The notes: a model not told the origin generated them from the sequence alone. Counted from the stretch's first letter, positions 24,185 to 34,186 are shown. The stretch: 64,000 nt of DNA from JBEIFW01 sp046081125 (GCA_046081125.1 JBJTVH010000032.1:1-64000); one strand, 5' to 3'. Program-made: numbers and translations.

Positions 24185-25558
24185 TCAGGCGGCACCGGTG
24201 AGCGCCGGGCGCACTCGCCGGGTCCGACCCATCATGAGCCCGAACGGCACCGAGGCGACCGCCACGGCGCCCGCGACTGCGAACGCGGCGGCGTACCGCC
24301 CGGCGCTGTCGCCGTCGCCGAGCACGGCGAACATCGCCTGGATGCCCGACAGCATCCCGAGGTTCACCAGCGTCGAGGACATGCCGTTCGCAACGCCGAG
24401 ATCGCCCGGGTCGACCGACCGGGCGACCGCCGTGCCATAGGACGGCTGGGCCAGGCCGACCGCCCCGCCGGACAGCACGAGCGCGATCGGCACGAGCCAG
24501 GTCTGCTCGGTGAGGGCGGCGGCCACGAGCACGGCGCACCCGGCCGCTAGGCCCGCCGCGCCGACGAGCACCATCGGGCGCTCCCCGAACCGTTGCCCGA
24601 GCCGGCCCCCGATCGGCGAGCACAGGCTCATCGAGGCCGGTCGGGCGAGCAGCAGCAGCGCCGACGCCCCGACGCTCAGCCCGAAGCGCTCCTGCAGCAG
24701 CAGCGGGGCGACCACGAACCCGCCGATGTAGGCGAACTGCGCCATCCCGTTGGCGCAGATGGATCCGGTGAACTCGGGGATCCGGAAGTAGTCGAGCGCG
24801 ATCAACGGAACGGCGATCCGGCGCTCCACCCGCACGAACCCCACGATGCTCACCGCGGCGAGCGCGAGCAGGCCGGCACCGACGGCGGGACCGAGCCCCC
24901 GGGAGAACGCCTCGAGACCGAGCAGTGCCGCGAGCACCCCGAGCCCGAGCAGGCCCGCCCCCAGCCAGTCGATGCGCACGCCGGTCTGGCGGGACCCGGG
25001 ACGCACGACGACGAGCGAGCACACCAAGCCGGTCGCGGCCACGGGCGCGAGCAGCGCGAAGACCGAGCGCCAGCCGAACGCGTCGACCATCGGTCCGCCG
25101 GCGATGAGCGCAAGCGTCGGCACGCCGACCATCACCATCTGGAACCAGCCGAGGATCCGGGGCCGCGCGGCCGGTTCGACCGAGGCGAGCACCAGGGCCA
25201 TGCCGTTGGGCATCGCGGCCGCCATTCCTGCGCCCACCACCACCCGGGCGGCGACGAAGCTCGCCGCGCTCCACGCCAGGCCGCACGCCACCGTGCCGGT
25301 CACGATCACTGCGGCCCCGACGAGGAACACCGGGCGGTGCCCCTTCACGTCGCCGAGCTTGCCCAGCACCGGCGTCCCGATCCCCATCGCGAGGAACAGG
25401 CCGCTGACGCCCCAGGACAGCGTCGACGCGCTCGAGCCGAGGTCCTGTGCGATGCGGCCGAGCGCCGTGGTCACGATCGTCATCGATGACGAGAAGGACA
25501 CGACCGACAGCAGCACCACCGCCAGCAACCGCCGGGCGTACGGATCGGCGGCGGGCAC
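24185..25558 (-). CDS. MFS drug/solute exporter, DHA2-like
   Basis: A 457-residue major facilitator with about 14 predicted helices. The N-terminal half shows SMTIVTTALGRIAQDLG, the TM2-3 loop GKLGDVKGHRPVFLVG (motif A of the family) and RVVVGAGMAAAMPNGMAL (motif C-like region with PNG). This matches QacA/EmrB-type proton antiporters that export hydrophobic or cationic compounds. GTG 25558 follows a TACGAT hexamer by six bases, giving it its own promoter although the SDR gene lies upstream on the same strand. The substrate is unknown. Confidence 0.85.
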   Translation of the reverse strand: MPAADPYARRLLAVVLLSVVSFSSSMTIVTTALGRIAQDLGSSASTLSWGVSGLFLAMGIGTPVLGKLGDVKGHRPVFLVGAAVIVTGTVACGLAWSAASFVAARVVVGAGMAAAMPNGMALVLASVEPAARPRILGWFQMVMVGVPTLALIAGGPMVDAFGWRSVFALLAPVAATGLVCSLVVVRPGSRQTGVRIDWLGAGLLGLGVLAALLGLEAFSRGLGPAVGAGLLALAAVSIVGFVRVERRIAVPLIALDYFRIPEFTGSICANGMAQFAYIGGFVVAPLLLQERFGLSVGASALLLLARPASMSLCSPIGGRLGQRFGERPMVLVGAAGLAAGCAVLVAAALTEQTWLVPIALVLSGGAVGLAQPSYGTAVARSVDPGDLGVANGMSSTLVNLGMLSGIQAMFAVLGDGDSAGRYAAAFAVAGAVAVASVPFGLMMGRTRRVRPALTGAA

Positions 25559-25564
25559 TGCCCG

Positions 25565-25570
25565 ATCGTA
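25565..25570 (-). promoter_or_regulatory. Putative -10 hexamer of the MFS gene (leaderless)
   Basis: TACGAT on the minus strand, six bases before GTG 25558, in the 45-base gap behind the SDR gene. Confidence 0.5.
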
Positions 25571-25603
25571 CGGGGGCGTCCCCGCACCGACCGGACCGGA
25601 CCG

Positions 25604-26440
<837 letters not shown>

Positions 26441-26519
26441 GGTGAGCCTCCCCGGCGCAGGCTACGCGCCGGGACCCGGAGATGACCGAGGTCCCTGGAC
26501 CGGGCGGCCTGGTGCGGCC

Positions 26520-26525
26520 CATGCT
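26520..26525 (+). promoter_or_regulatory. Putative -10 hexamer of the PNPOx-like gene
   Basis: CATGCT, six bases before ATG 26532. Confidence 0.35.
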
Positions 26526-26531
26526 GTGGGC

Positions 26532-26996
26532 ATGGGTGACGCCCTCGCCGAGGTCCTCGACCGGGAGGAGTGCCTGCGCCTGCTGGCCCAGGTACCCGTC
26601 GGGCGGGTGGCCGTCGTCGACAGCGGCGGGCCGGTCGTGCTCCCCGTCAACCATCGGCTCGTGCGGACCGTCGGGCCCGACGCGGCCGAGGCGGTGTGGG
26701 TGCTGATGCGCACCGCGCCGGGCAGCACCCTCGACCGCCAGGGGATCGCCCCGGCCGCGTTCCAGGCCGACGGGATCGACGAGTACCACCGCCGCGGCTG
26801 GTCCGTGCTCGCTCGCGGCGTGCTCCACCACCTCGACACCCCGACCGCCGCGTGGCTGGCCGAGCACTGCCGCCCCGAGCCCTGGCTCGTCGGGCCGCTC
26901 GAGCGCTGGATCGGCCTGGAGGTCACGGCGATCAGCGGCCGACGGCTCGTCGACGCCGAGCAGACGTGGGTGTTCCACGTCCGCGGCTACCTCTGA
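26532..26996 (+). CDS. Pyridoxamine 5'-phosphate oxidase-fold flavin-binding protein
   Basis: A 154-residue split-barrel protein. LDREECLRLLAQVPVGRVAVVD followed by VVLPVNHRLV is the common opening of actinobacterial PNPOx-like proteins that bind FMN, F420 or heme, and the second half shows GWSVLARGVLHHLD and a final VTAISGRR strand. These proteins reduce or sense small molecules; the ligand here cannot be read. The start is ATG 26532. It is divergent from the SDR gene and 17 bases upstream of the EEP-family gene, so the two may be co-transcribed. Confidence 0.78.
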   Translation: MGDALAEVLDREECLRLLAQVPVGRVAVVDSGGPVVLPVNHRLVRTVGPDAAEAVWVLMRTAPGSTLDRQGIAPAAFQADGIDEYHRRGWSVLARGVLHHLDTPTAAWLAEHCRPEPWLVGPLERWIGLEVTAISGRRLVDAEQTWVFHVRGYL

Positions 26997-27013
26997 GCCG
27001 TTGCGGTCCAACG

Positions 27014-27901
27014 GTGGCGGGCCCCACCCCGAGCGATGACGACCCATGGGCGGGCGCACCCCGTCGCCGGGGCCGCCGGCTACCCGGCCTGCTCGCCCAG
27101 GCCACGGCGCTCGGCGGTCCGGCGATCGTCGCGTCGGGACCGCTCGGAGTTGGCGCAGCGGCGCTCTGCTCCCCCGGTCTGCGCCAACTCCTGCGCCGGC
27201 CTGCGACGCAGGCCGGCGGCGAGCGACTGCGGCTGCTGTCCTGGAACGTCGAGGCCACCAACGACCCGGCGGCCGTCGTCGCCGGGGTCCGGGCCGAACC
27301 GGTCGACGTGGCGGCGCTGTTCGAGCTGACCACGGCGATGCTCGAGGCCCTCCGCACCGCCGGCATTCCCGACGCCGTGTCCCACACCGGCCGCGCCGCC
27401 CGGGGTCGCTGGCCACCCGACTACTTCGGTATCGCCCTCCTCGGCCCCGTGGTGGGCGTCGTGCACCGGATCGAGGCGACGTGTGCCGTGCGGACCGAGC
27501 TGCCGATCGCGGGCGGCGACGGCCGCCCGGCGGTGCTGTGGGCGATCCGGCCGACGGCGCCGATCTGCTCGTGGCGGGTCGCCTCCTGGCGAGCGTTCTG
27601 GACCGAGTTCGACCGGCGCCTCACCGCCGAGGACCCGTCCCGGGCGCTCGTGGTGTGCGGCGATCTCAACTCCACGATCTGGCACCGGCCCCTGCAGGAC
27701 CTCGCGCAGCGGCACGGGTTGCGATCGTCTCGAAGCGGTGCGCTCGGCGGTACCTGGCGGCACCCCGTGCTCGGCTGGCGGGCCACGCTCGACCACGTCC
27801 TCGTGCGGGGCCTCGCGGTCCGCGCCGCCGCGCTGGCCGACGCCCACGGCAGCGACCACCGGCCGGTCGTGGTCGACCTCGAGGGGTGGCCGCTGGCATG
27901 A
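27014..27901 (+). CDS. Endonuclease/exonuclease/phosphatase (EEP) family protein
   Basis: A 295-residue EEP-fold protein from GTG 27014. The family residues are LLSWNVEATND (metal Asn), ALFEL (metal Glu), VVCGDLNSTIWH (Asp and Asn) and the closing GSDHRPVVVDL (Asp-His pair). The mid-domain histidine usually found in an H-P segment is not obvious: the corresponding region reads TAPICSWRVASWRAFW. The N-terminus is Arg/Pro-rich followed by a weakly hydrophobic stretch at about 25-55, perhaps a membrane anchor as in actinobacterial relatives. It probably cleaves phosphodiesters or phosphomonoesters; substrate unknown. The start is uncertain because the frame is open upstream. Confidence 0.75.
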   Translation: MAGPTPSDDDPWAGAPRRRGRRLPGLLAQATALGGPAIVASGPLGVGAAALCSPGLRQLLRRPATQAGGERLRLLSWNVEATNDPAAVVAGVRAEPVDVAALFELTTAMLEALRTAGIPDAVSHTGRAARGRWPPDYFGIALLGPVVGVVHRIEATCAVRTELPIAGGDGRPAVLWAIRPTAPICSWRVASWRAFWTEFDRRLTAEDPSRALVVCGDLNSTIWHRPLQDLAQRHGLRSSRSGALGGTWRHPVLGWRATLDHVLVRGLAVRAAALADAHGSDHRPVVVDLEGWPLA

Positions 27902-27949
27902 TCGGCGGCGATCGTCGATGGCCGTCGACGATCGTCGAGGAGGGGACCC

Positions 27950-28450
27950 ATGGCCATCGATCGCTTCCCGGTGGAAGCCAGCCACATCCTGATGTTCGCC
28001 CGGGCGATCGGGGAGACGAACCCGATCTACAGCGACCCGGACCACGCCGCGGCGTCCGAGGTGGGTGGGATCGTCGCCCCGCCCACGTTCGTGCAGGCGT
28101 CCGCCCAGTTCGACCCGGACTACTTCCTGCGGCCCAAGCCGGGCCAGGTGTGGTTCGGCTCGGGCAAGGAACCGACCGGCATCGTGCGCCAGAAGTCCGA
28201 GGGCGAGGGATCGGGCGCCGCCGCCGGCGGCCTGCACGCCGAGCAGCACTACGTGTACCACCGCACCCCGCGCGCCGGCGACGTGCTCACCGGCACCACC
28301 TTCCCGGGCAAGTCCTGGACCAAGGAGGGCAAGCGCGGCGGCCGGCTCCACTTCTCGGAGTCGGTCACCGAGTACCGGGACCAGAACGGCGAACTGGTGG
28401 TCACCGCCACCGGTGTCGGGGTCCGCACCGAGAAGGTCATCGAGAGCTGA
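27950..28450 (+). CDS. MaoC-like dehydratase, HadA/FAS1-type subunit
   Basis: A 166-residue hot-dog protein with the MaoC N-terminal dehydratase layout: FPVEASHILMFARAIGETNPIYSDPDHA, then GGIVAPPTFV. These are the recognised features of the substrate-binding subunit of (R)-specific 3-hydroxyacyl hydratases such as mycobacterial HadA or HadC. GAGGAGGGGACCC precedes the ATG. The next gene, 11 bases downstream, encodes the partner MaoC protein carrying the catalytic dyad, so the two most likely form a heterodimer acting on acyl-ACP or acyl-CoA thioesters. Confidence 0.88.
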   Translation: MAIDRFPVEASHILMFARAIGETNPIYSDPDHAAASEVGGIVAPPTFVQASAQFDPDYFLRPKPGQVWFGSGKEPTGIVRQKSEGEGSGAAAGGLHAEQHYVYHRTPRAGDVLTGTTFPGKSWTKEGKRGGRLHFSESVTEYRDQNGELVVTATGVGVRTEKVIES

Positions 28451-28461
28451 GGGGCACCCAG

Positions 28462-28884
28462 ATGGCACTGAACGCATCCACGTTGCAGGTCGGCGAGCAG
28501 CGCACCGAGGTGCTCGTCGAGAACCTGAGCCGCACCCAGATCGTCATGTACGCCGGCGCGTCGGGCGACTACAACCCGGTGCACACCGACGAGGTCTTCG
28601 TCACCAAGGTGGCGGGGTACCCCACCGTCTTCGCCCACGGCATGCTCTCGATGGGCATGACCGGCCGGGTGCTCACCAACTGGGTCGGCGACGGCCGCCT
28701 CACCCGCTACGGCGTCCGCTTCGTCCGCCAGGTCTGGCCCGGCGACAGCCTGACCGCGACCGCCACGGTGACCGCCGTGCGCACCGAGGACGGCGTCGCG
28801 CTGGCGGACTTCGAGGTGGTCACCGTCAACCAGGACGGCGACCCGGTCGTGTCCGGCTACGCCACGGCCCGTCTCGACCCTTGA
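28462..28884 (+). CDS. MaoC-like hydratase, HadB-type catalytic subunit
   Basis: A 140-residue hot-dog protein with the hydratase 2 motif YAGASGDYNPVHTDE at about 33-47, whose Asp and His are the catalytic pair, followed by VFAHGMLSMGM and YGVRFVRQVWPGDSL. It is the catalytic half of a HadA/HadB-like pair with the preceding gene. The pair would dehydrate 3-hydroxyacyl thioesters in fatty acid elongation or hydrate enoyl-CoA in degradation. It ends 34 bases from the convergent monooxygenase gene. Confidence 0.9.
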   Translation: MALNASTLQVGEQRTEVLVENLSRTQIVMYAGASGDYNPVHTDEVFVTKVAGYPTVFAHGMLSMGMTGRVLTNWVGDGRLTRYGVRFVRQVWPGDSLTATATVTAVRTEDGVALADFEVVTVNQDGDPVVSGYATARLDP

Positions 28885-28918
28885 GCCCGGGCGGACCCGA
28901 TCGGCCGGAGGGGCGGGC

Positions 28919-30847
28919 CTAGCGCCACTCGTAGTCGGCCGGGTCCGCCGCCCGGGTGCGCTGCCAGTACTCGAGCAGCGTGAACGGCCAGTTCTGCGTG
29001 ATCGTCCCGGTGTCGTTCTTGTACCAGGTGTTCACGCCCGACACGCCCCAGGCCATCCGGCGGTTCTCCGCTGCCACGGCCTCGTTGTACGCGTCGTGCA
29101 CCTCGGACCGCACCGTGAGCGACCGATGGCCACCGGCGAGCACGACGCGCAGGCAGTCGACGAGATACCGGGTCTCGCACTCGGAGAAATAGATGATCGA
29201 GCCGTTGATCACGATGTTCGTGTTCGGGCCGTACATGCAGAAGAAGTTCGGCATGTTCGGCACCGTCACCCCGAGGTAGGCGCGCGCCGTGCCGTCCCAC
29301 TGGTCGTGCAGGTCGATCCCGTCGCGGCCGACGACGCGCATCGGCGTGAGGAACTTCGAGGCGCTGAACCCGGTGCCGTAGACGATCACGTCGACGTCGT
29401 GGGCGACCCCATCGGCGGTCACCACGCCCTCAGCGTTGATCTCGGAGATCTTCTCGGTGACGAGCCGCACGTTGGGCCGCTTCAACGTCCGAGCCCAGAT
29501 CCCGTTGTCCCGCAGTGCCCGTTTGGCTGCGACGGGGTACTCGGGGATCACGTGGGCGAGCAGGTCGGGCCGGTCGGCGAACTCGGCGGTGAGGTAGTCG
29601 GTGAGCATCTGGCGGGCCAGTTCCGACGCCTCGCTGACGGCGCGGTCCTTGGGTTCCCAGGCCGGGTCGACGGTGACGGTGGCGAGCACGCCGTCGGAGG
29701 TCCGCCAGAAGATCCACACCCGGTTCCACTGGCTGTAGAACGGGACGTGGTCGTAGAGCCAGCGCAACCCGCCGGGCACCTCGTCGTGGTACTCGGGGGT
29801 GGGCCCGTACCAGTTCGGGGTGCGCTGGAACACCACCACCTCGCCGGCGGTCTCGGCGATCACCGGGATGAACTGCGACGCGCTGGCCCCGGTGCCGATC
29901 ACCGCCACCCGCTTGCCCGCCAGCGACACCGAGTGGTCCCAGCGGGCGGAGTGGAACGACGGGCCGGCGAATCGGTCGCGGCCGGCGATGTCGGGATACT
30001 TCGGCCGGTTGAGCTGCCCCACTGCGGACACGACCAAGTCGGCGGTCACGGTTTCGCGCGCGCCGTCGGGGCCGCGCACGGTGAGGGTCCAGCCTGCGTC
30101 GTCGGACCACTCCATCGACTCGACCTCGGTGGAGAACCGGATGTGGGGCCGCAGGCCGAACGCGTCGACGCACTCGCGGAAGTACCCGGCCAGCACGGGC
30201 TGCGGCGAGTAGTGGTACGGCCAGTCGTGCTTCTGGGCGAAGGAGTAGCTGTAGTTGTGGTTCGGGTTGTCGACGCGGCATCCCGGGTAGGTGTTCTCCC
30301 ACCAGGTGCCGCCGACGTCGGCGTTCTTCTCGTAGATCGTGTACGGGATCCCGACCTGCGACAGCCGGTACGCAGCCACGATCCCCGACATCCCGGCACC
30401 GACGATCGCAACCGAGAACGACCGTCCCGGCGCCACCTCGTCGAGGCGCCACCCCGGGGCTCGCAGGTCCTCGCCGGTCACGGCGAGCTCCTCCTCGAGC
30501 AAGGGAACGTAGGCGCCGACGTCGACGCCCGGCCCGACCGCGAAGGCCAGGATGGCGGCCAGGGTTTCGCTGGTGGGAACCGGCGGGGTCGGACACCCGG
30601 CGTCGCGGTAGCGGGACAGCACGTCGAGCGCGATCGCCCGGATCTCGGCCTGCTGGTCGGGCGTAAAGCCGGCCTGGGGTTCGGCGATCAGCAGCGGGTC
30701 GGGCCGCAGGTGGTCGCGCAGCACCGACAGGTCGCCCGTCAGGTGGGCCAAGGCCGGCAGGAGGGCCGGCAACTCGGCCTCGTCCAGCGCAGCGCCGAGT
30801 TCGGCGTCGGTGGCGGTGATCGGGCGGACGGGCGAAGCGAAGGCCAC
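28919..30847 (-). CDS. Baeyer-Villiger flavin monooxygenase, HAPMO-like
   Basis: A 642-residue NADPH/FAD monooxygenase that inserts oxygen next to a ketone to make an ester. The first nucleotide motif GAGMSG is at 150-155, the Baeyer-Villiger fingerprint FAGPSFHSARWD at 293-304, and the second dinucleotide motif GTGASA at 318-323. The 140-residue N-terminal extension and total length match 4-hydroxyacetophenone monooxygenase more than cyclohexanone enzymes. GTG 30847 has AAGGGAG upstream. It is 12 bases downstream of an alpha/beta hydrolase gene in the same operon, which would cleave the ester product. Confidence 0.92.
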   Translation of the reverse strand: MAFASPVRPITATDAELGAALDEAELPALLPALAHLTGDLSVLRDHLRPDPLLIAEPQAGFTPDQQAEIRAIALDVLSRYRDAGCPTPPVPTSETLAAILAFAVGPGVDVGAYVPLLEEELAVTGEDLRAPGWRLDEVAPGRSFSVAIVGAGMSGIVAAYRLSQVGIPYTIYEKNADVGGTWWENTYPGCRVDNPNHNYSYSFAQKHDWPYHYSPQPVLAGYFRECVDAFGLRPHIRFSTEVESMEWSDDAGWTLTVRGPDGARETVTADLVVSAVGQLNRPKYPDIAGRDRFAGPSFHSARWDHSVSLAGKRVAVIGTGASASQFIPVIAETAGEVVVFQRTPNWYGPTPEYHDEVPGGLRWLYDHVPFYSQWNRVWIFWRTSDGVLATVTVDPAWEPKDRAVSEASELARQMLTDYLTAEFADRPDLLAHVIPEYPVAAKRALRDNGIWARTLKRPNVRLVTEKISEINAEGVVTADGVAHDVDVIVYGTGFSASKFLTPMRVVGRDGIDLHDQWDGTARAYLGVTVPNMPNFFCMYGPNTNIVINGSIIYFSECETRYLVDCLRVVLAGGHRSLTVRSEVHDAYNEAVAAENRRMAWGVSGVNTWYKNDTGTITQNWPFTLLEYWQRTRAADPADYEWR

Positions 30848-30859
30848 GGACGGCTCCCT

Positions 30860-32125
30860 TCAGGACGACGCGAGCACCGCGTCGAGGACGGGCAGGAGGT
30901 GGGCGACGAAACGGTCGGGGTCCTCGCTCATCGGGAAGTGCCCGAGGCCGGGCATCTCGGTGAACGTCGAGCCGGGGATCGCGGCGTGCACGGCGCGGCC
31001 GTGTTCGAGGGTGGCGCTCGCGTCGTATTCGCCGGTGAGCAGGTGCACCTGCACGCGGCCGGTGTCGATGCGGGCCGCTTCCTCGGTGAGGTCGTGGTCC
31101 ACGAGGTAGTAGTGCAGGTCGCCGAGGAACGCCGGGGGCCAGCCGGAGGCGTAGGCGAACTCGGTCTCCCGCCGGTACGCCTCGGGCGCCGTGGGCGACA
31201 TCAGGGCCCGCATCACCCGGGCCTTGAACTCGTTGCCCACCTGCGGGTGCCAGAACCCGTGCAACGAGTCGATGTCGGTGGCGACCTTGAGCGACGGTTC
31301 CAGCGCGATGACGGCGCGGAACGCCTCGGGGTGGTAGCGGGCCAGGTCGAGCGCAAGCAGCCCGCCGACCGAGCAGCCCATGAACACGGGGCGATCGAGG
31401 CCGAGCAGGCCGGCGAGCGCGATCGGGAGCGCCATCGCCCGGTCGCGGGTGAGCCGGTAAGGCTCGGACCACCAGTCGACGCCGACCGGCGGGAGCGACT
31501 TGCCGTGGAACGGCAGGTCGTACGCGATCAAGCGGAAGCGATCGGTGATCTCGGGGCGCTCGAACAGGTGCCGCCACTGCACGCCGTGCGAGCCTGCGGT
31601 GTGCTGCAACAGCATCGGAACGCCGGTGCCGGCCTGCTCGACGTAGATCCGGTGGTCGACGCCGTCGAGGGGCACGTGCACGTAGCGGCCAACCGGCGCA
31701 TCGGGGGCGCCGGGTGCGCGGTCCGGCTCGGCGGTCGCTCCCTGCGCCGGAGCACCGGCAACCATGCCTCGCAGGATCTCGACGACCCGGGAGATCGCCG
31801 GGTACCGCTGCCACCACGACAGCTCGTCGCCCTGGCGCACGAGGCCGAGCGACACGGCGGTGGACAGCTCGGTGAAGAACCGGCGTGGGATGGGCGCCAG
31901 GACCAGCTCCCACACCGACATCGGGCCGTCCACGCCGATCACCTCGCCACCCGGCTCGCCGGGATCGCCAGGGAGCGCCCGGCCCTCGACGAACCGCAGG
32001 TCGAGGCGGTGCTCGCCCAGCCCGAGGCGCAGCCCGCCGGTCCAGTGCCGCGCGGCGAGTGCCAGTTCGCCGTCGCCGGCGCAGCGCGCGGCGAGCGCCT
32101 CGGCACTCGGCAGGGTCCCGGTCAT
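30860..32125 (-). CDS. Alpha/beta hydrolase with ~120-residue N-terminal domain
   Basis: A 421-residue protein. Residues 1-125 are an extra domain (LGEHRLDLRFVEGRAL, PMSVWELVLAPIPRRFFTEL) with an SCP2-like flavour that I cannot assign firmly. The hydrolase core begins near 145: MLLQHTAGSHGVQW provides the oxyanion loop, the nucleophile is Ser252 in GCSVGG, and the histidine lies in GLGHFPMSEDP. ATG 32125 overlaps the stop of the metallo-hydrolase gene (ATGA). Placement 12 bases before a Baeyer-Villiger monooxygenase suggests it hydrolyses the esters that enzyme forms. A much longer frame upstream is only an antisense opening. Confidence 0.87.
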   Translation of the reverse strand: MTGTLPSAEALAARCAGDGELALAARHWTGGLRLGLGEHRLDLRFVEGRALPGDPGEPGGEVIGVDGPMSVWELVLAPIPRRFFTELSTAVSLGLVRQGDELSWWQRYPAISRVVEILRGMVAGAPAQGATAEPDRAPGAPDAPVGRYVHVPLDGVDHRIYVEQAGTGVPMLLQHTAGSHGVQWRHLFERPEITDRFRLIAYDLPFHGKSLPPVGVDWWSEPYRLTRDRAMALPIALAGLLGLDRPVFMGCSVGGLLALDLARYHPEAFRAVIALEPSLKVATDIDSLHGFWHPQVGNEFKARVMRALMSPTAPEAYRRETEFAYASGWPPAFLGDLHYYLVDHDLTEEAARIDTGRVQVHLLTGEYDASATLEHGRAVHAAIPGSTFTEMPGLGHFPMSEDPDRFVAHLLPVLDAVLASS

Positions 32126-33219
32126 CGTGCGGCCACCGGTTCGTAGGTGAGCGGGCGGATCCCCTTGATGCGCCGGGCCCGACCCTGCACGACGAGGTGG
32201 CGCAGGTGGGCGGCGGTCTCGTTCACCGCAGCCCGCTTGGTCGACAGGCCGAGTTCGGACCAGTCCCGGTTCCACGGCAGGCCCTTGGCCAGGTCCCACA
32301 GCGTCGTGGGCCCGGCGGCGAGCAACAGCTCCAATGCGTCGAGCCGCTCGTGATGATGCGCGGTGATCTCGACGACCCGGTGATGCAGACCGGTGAAGCG
32401 GTGCTCGTGGGCGGGGAGCACGTCGACGACGTCGGGGGTGTCGACCTTGGCCAACGAGGCGAGGAAATCCCCTAGCGGGTCGCCGCCGCGGTCGCCGCGC
32501 GACAGCGCGATGTGCGGCGTGATCGTGGGCAGCACGTGGTCGCCGGCGAGCAGGGTGCCGTGCTCGGGCAGGCGGAAGCAGACGTGGCCCGGCGAGTGAC
32601 CCGGGGTCCACACGGCATCGACCACCCAGCCGGGGACGTCCACCCGTTCTCCGTCGACGATCGAGCGGTCCGGCGCGACGAGCCGGTGCCGCGGTCGTTG
32701 CTCGCGCCGGGCCGTGGGGGGCGCAGCCCGGATCCGCACCTCGTCCTCGGGGGCACCGGCGTCGAGCAGCATCGCGGCCACCTCGTCGCGGTAGTCCCGT
32801 TCGGGGGCCCGTTCCTGCTCGCCGCCATCGGGCCGCTCGGCAACCTCGGCGGCTCGCTCGTGGCTGCGCCCGGACATCTTGGCCAACAACGCTGCGTCGG
32901 CATCGTGGAGGGCGACCCACGCGTTCGACGCATCCCGGACCCGGCCCGACAGGCCGTGGTGGTCCGGGTGGGCGTGGGTGACGAGCACGCCGTAGGTGTC
33001 GGCGACGGCGAACCCGGCGGTCGCGAGGCCCCGTTCGAGGTGGGCCCACGAGTCGTCGTCGTCCCAGCCGGCGTCGATCAGCACGGGGCCCTTCGGGGTC
33101 TCGAACACGTACACGAGCGTGTGCCCCAACGGGTTGTCCGGGATCGGCACCGGCACCGACCACAACCCCGGCCGTACGCGCTCGGTGCCGCGCTGTTCGG
33201 TCTGGCGCTGTGACGTCAC
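32122..33219 (-). CDS. MBL-fold hydrolase with winged-helix C-terminus
   Basis: A 365-residue metallo-beta-lactamase-fold protein. LIDAGWDDDD precedes the metal motif THAHPDHHGLSG, and TPGHSPGHVCF, LLAGDHVLP and PAHEHRFTG supply the remaining ligands. The last 90 residues (HHHERLDALELLLAAGPTTL, then AAVNETAAHLRHLVVQGR) are the winged-helix-type extension of LACTB2-like members. GTG 33219 has GAGGAGGGGAC upstream. It is the first gene of the hydrolase-esterase-monooxygenase operon and would act on a thioester, lactone or ester intermediate; that role is inferred. Confidence 0.87.
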   Translation of the reverse strand: MTSQRQTEQRGTERVRPGLWSVPVPIPDNPLGHTLVYVFETPKGPVLIDAGWDDDDSWAHLERGLATAGFAVADTYGVLVTHAHPDHHGLSGRVRDASNAWVALHDADAALLAKMSGRSHERAAEVAERPDGGEQERAPERDYRDEVAAMLLDAGAPEDEVRIRAAPPTARREQRPRHRLVAPDRSIVDGERVDVPGWVVDAVWTPGHSPGHVCFRLPEHGTLLAGDHVLPTITPHIALSRGDRGGDPLGDFLASLAKVDTPDVVDVLPAHEHRFTGLHHRVVEITAHHHERLDALELLLAAGPTTLWDLAKGLPWNRDWSELGLSTKRAAVNETAAHLRHLVVQGRARRIKGIRPLTYEPVAAR

Positions 33220-33253
33220 GTCCCCTCCTCGTCCCCGGCGGCGACCCTAGGGC

Positions 33254-34186
33254 ATGCTCGTGGGCGTGACCGAGCCTGCGACCGGCGTGTGGTTGTTCCC
33301 CTCGGGCGACGCCTCCCGGCTCGTCGCCCATGCGCAGCACGCCGAGGCGCTCGGCATCGACGAGCTGTGGTGGGGCGACGAGGGCATCGCCCGCGACCCG
33401 TTCGCGGTGTGCGCCGCGGCGGCGGGCGCGACACGACGGCTCCGCCTCGCGATCGGGGTGACCAACCCGTACGTGCGCCACCCGGCGATCACCGGTGCGG
33501 CGGCGGCCACCGTCCACGAGCTGGCCCGGGGGCGGTTCACCCTCGGGCTCGGGGCGGGCGGCCGGCTCTCGCTCGCCCCGCTCGGGTTGGCCCCCACGCG
33601 ACCCCTCACCGACTGCCGCGCCGCGCTCCCGGTGATCCGGGCGGCAGCGGCCGAGCTCGGTGTCTCCGACCTGCCCGTCGCGGTCGGCGCCCGCGGCGAG
33701 CGGTTCAATCGGTGGGCGTCGCAGGCCGCCGACGGCGCCTTCGTGTCCGGGATCCCACTCCCGCTCGTCGACGACGTGATCGGGTGGGCCCGGTCGGTGC
33801 GCCCGATCCGCATCACCTTGCACCTGACGGCCTCGTTCGACCCCGATGCCGTCGAGGCCGCCCGCCCGTCGTTCGTCCATGGCCTCGTCGACTGCCCGGA
33901 CGCCCTGCGCGACGCCGCCGGGGTGACGCGCCACGCCGCCGAGGCGGCCGCCACTGCGCTCGACGCCGGCGACCCCGAACCGGCGCGACGCCTCGTCGAC
34001 GACCGGGTGGTCGACCTGTTGTGCCTGCGGGGTGGCCCGGCCGAGATCGCCACCGCGCTCGCAGCGGCCCGCGACCGGTACCGGCCCGACGCCATCGGGA
34101 TCGGCCTCCTGGCCGCCGGCGCGGACGGGGTCGACGCCGGCCTGGAGCGGTGCGCAGACGCCTTCCGCCGGCTTCTTGCGATCTAA
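33254..34186 (+). CDS. LLM-class flavin-dependent oxidoreductase
   Basis: A luciferase-like TIM-barrel protein of 310 residues. HAQHAEALGIDELWWGDEG, then RLRLAIGVTNPYVRHPA and ARGRFTLGLGAGG are the standard strand-helix signatures binding F420 or FMN. GTG 33266 is a possible better start: it would be VTEPATGVWLF and has CATGCT seven bases before it, like other leaderless starts in this window. The gene is divergent from the metallo-hydrolase operon and could share the ketone or ester theme, but its substrate is unknown. Confidence 0.85.
   Translation: MLVGVTEPATGVWLFPSGDASRLVAHAQHAEALGIDELWWGDEGIARDPFAVCAAAAGATRRLRLAIGVTNPYVRHPAITGAAAATVHELARGRFTLGLGAGGRLSLAPLGLAPTRPLTDCRAALPVIRAAAAELGVSDLPVAVGARGERFNRWASQAADGAFVSGIPLPLVDDVIGWARSVRPIRITLHLTASFDPDAVEAARPSFVHGLVDCPDALRDAAGVTRHAAEAAATALDAGDPEPARRLVDDRVVDLLCLRGGPAEIATALAAARDRYRPDAIGIGLLAAGADGVDAGLERCADAFRRLLAI

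Noticed and set aside
29096..32146. A 1,016-codon open frame on the plus strand
   Set aside because: It is antisense to the monooxygenase and hydrolase genes, whose motifs are unmistakable; the frame is open only because of the high GC content, and its His/Gly/Arg/Asp composition is that of antisense shadows.
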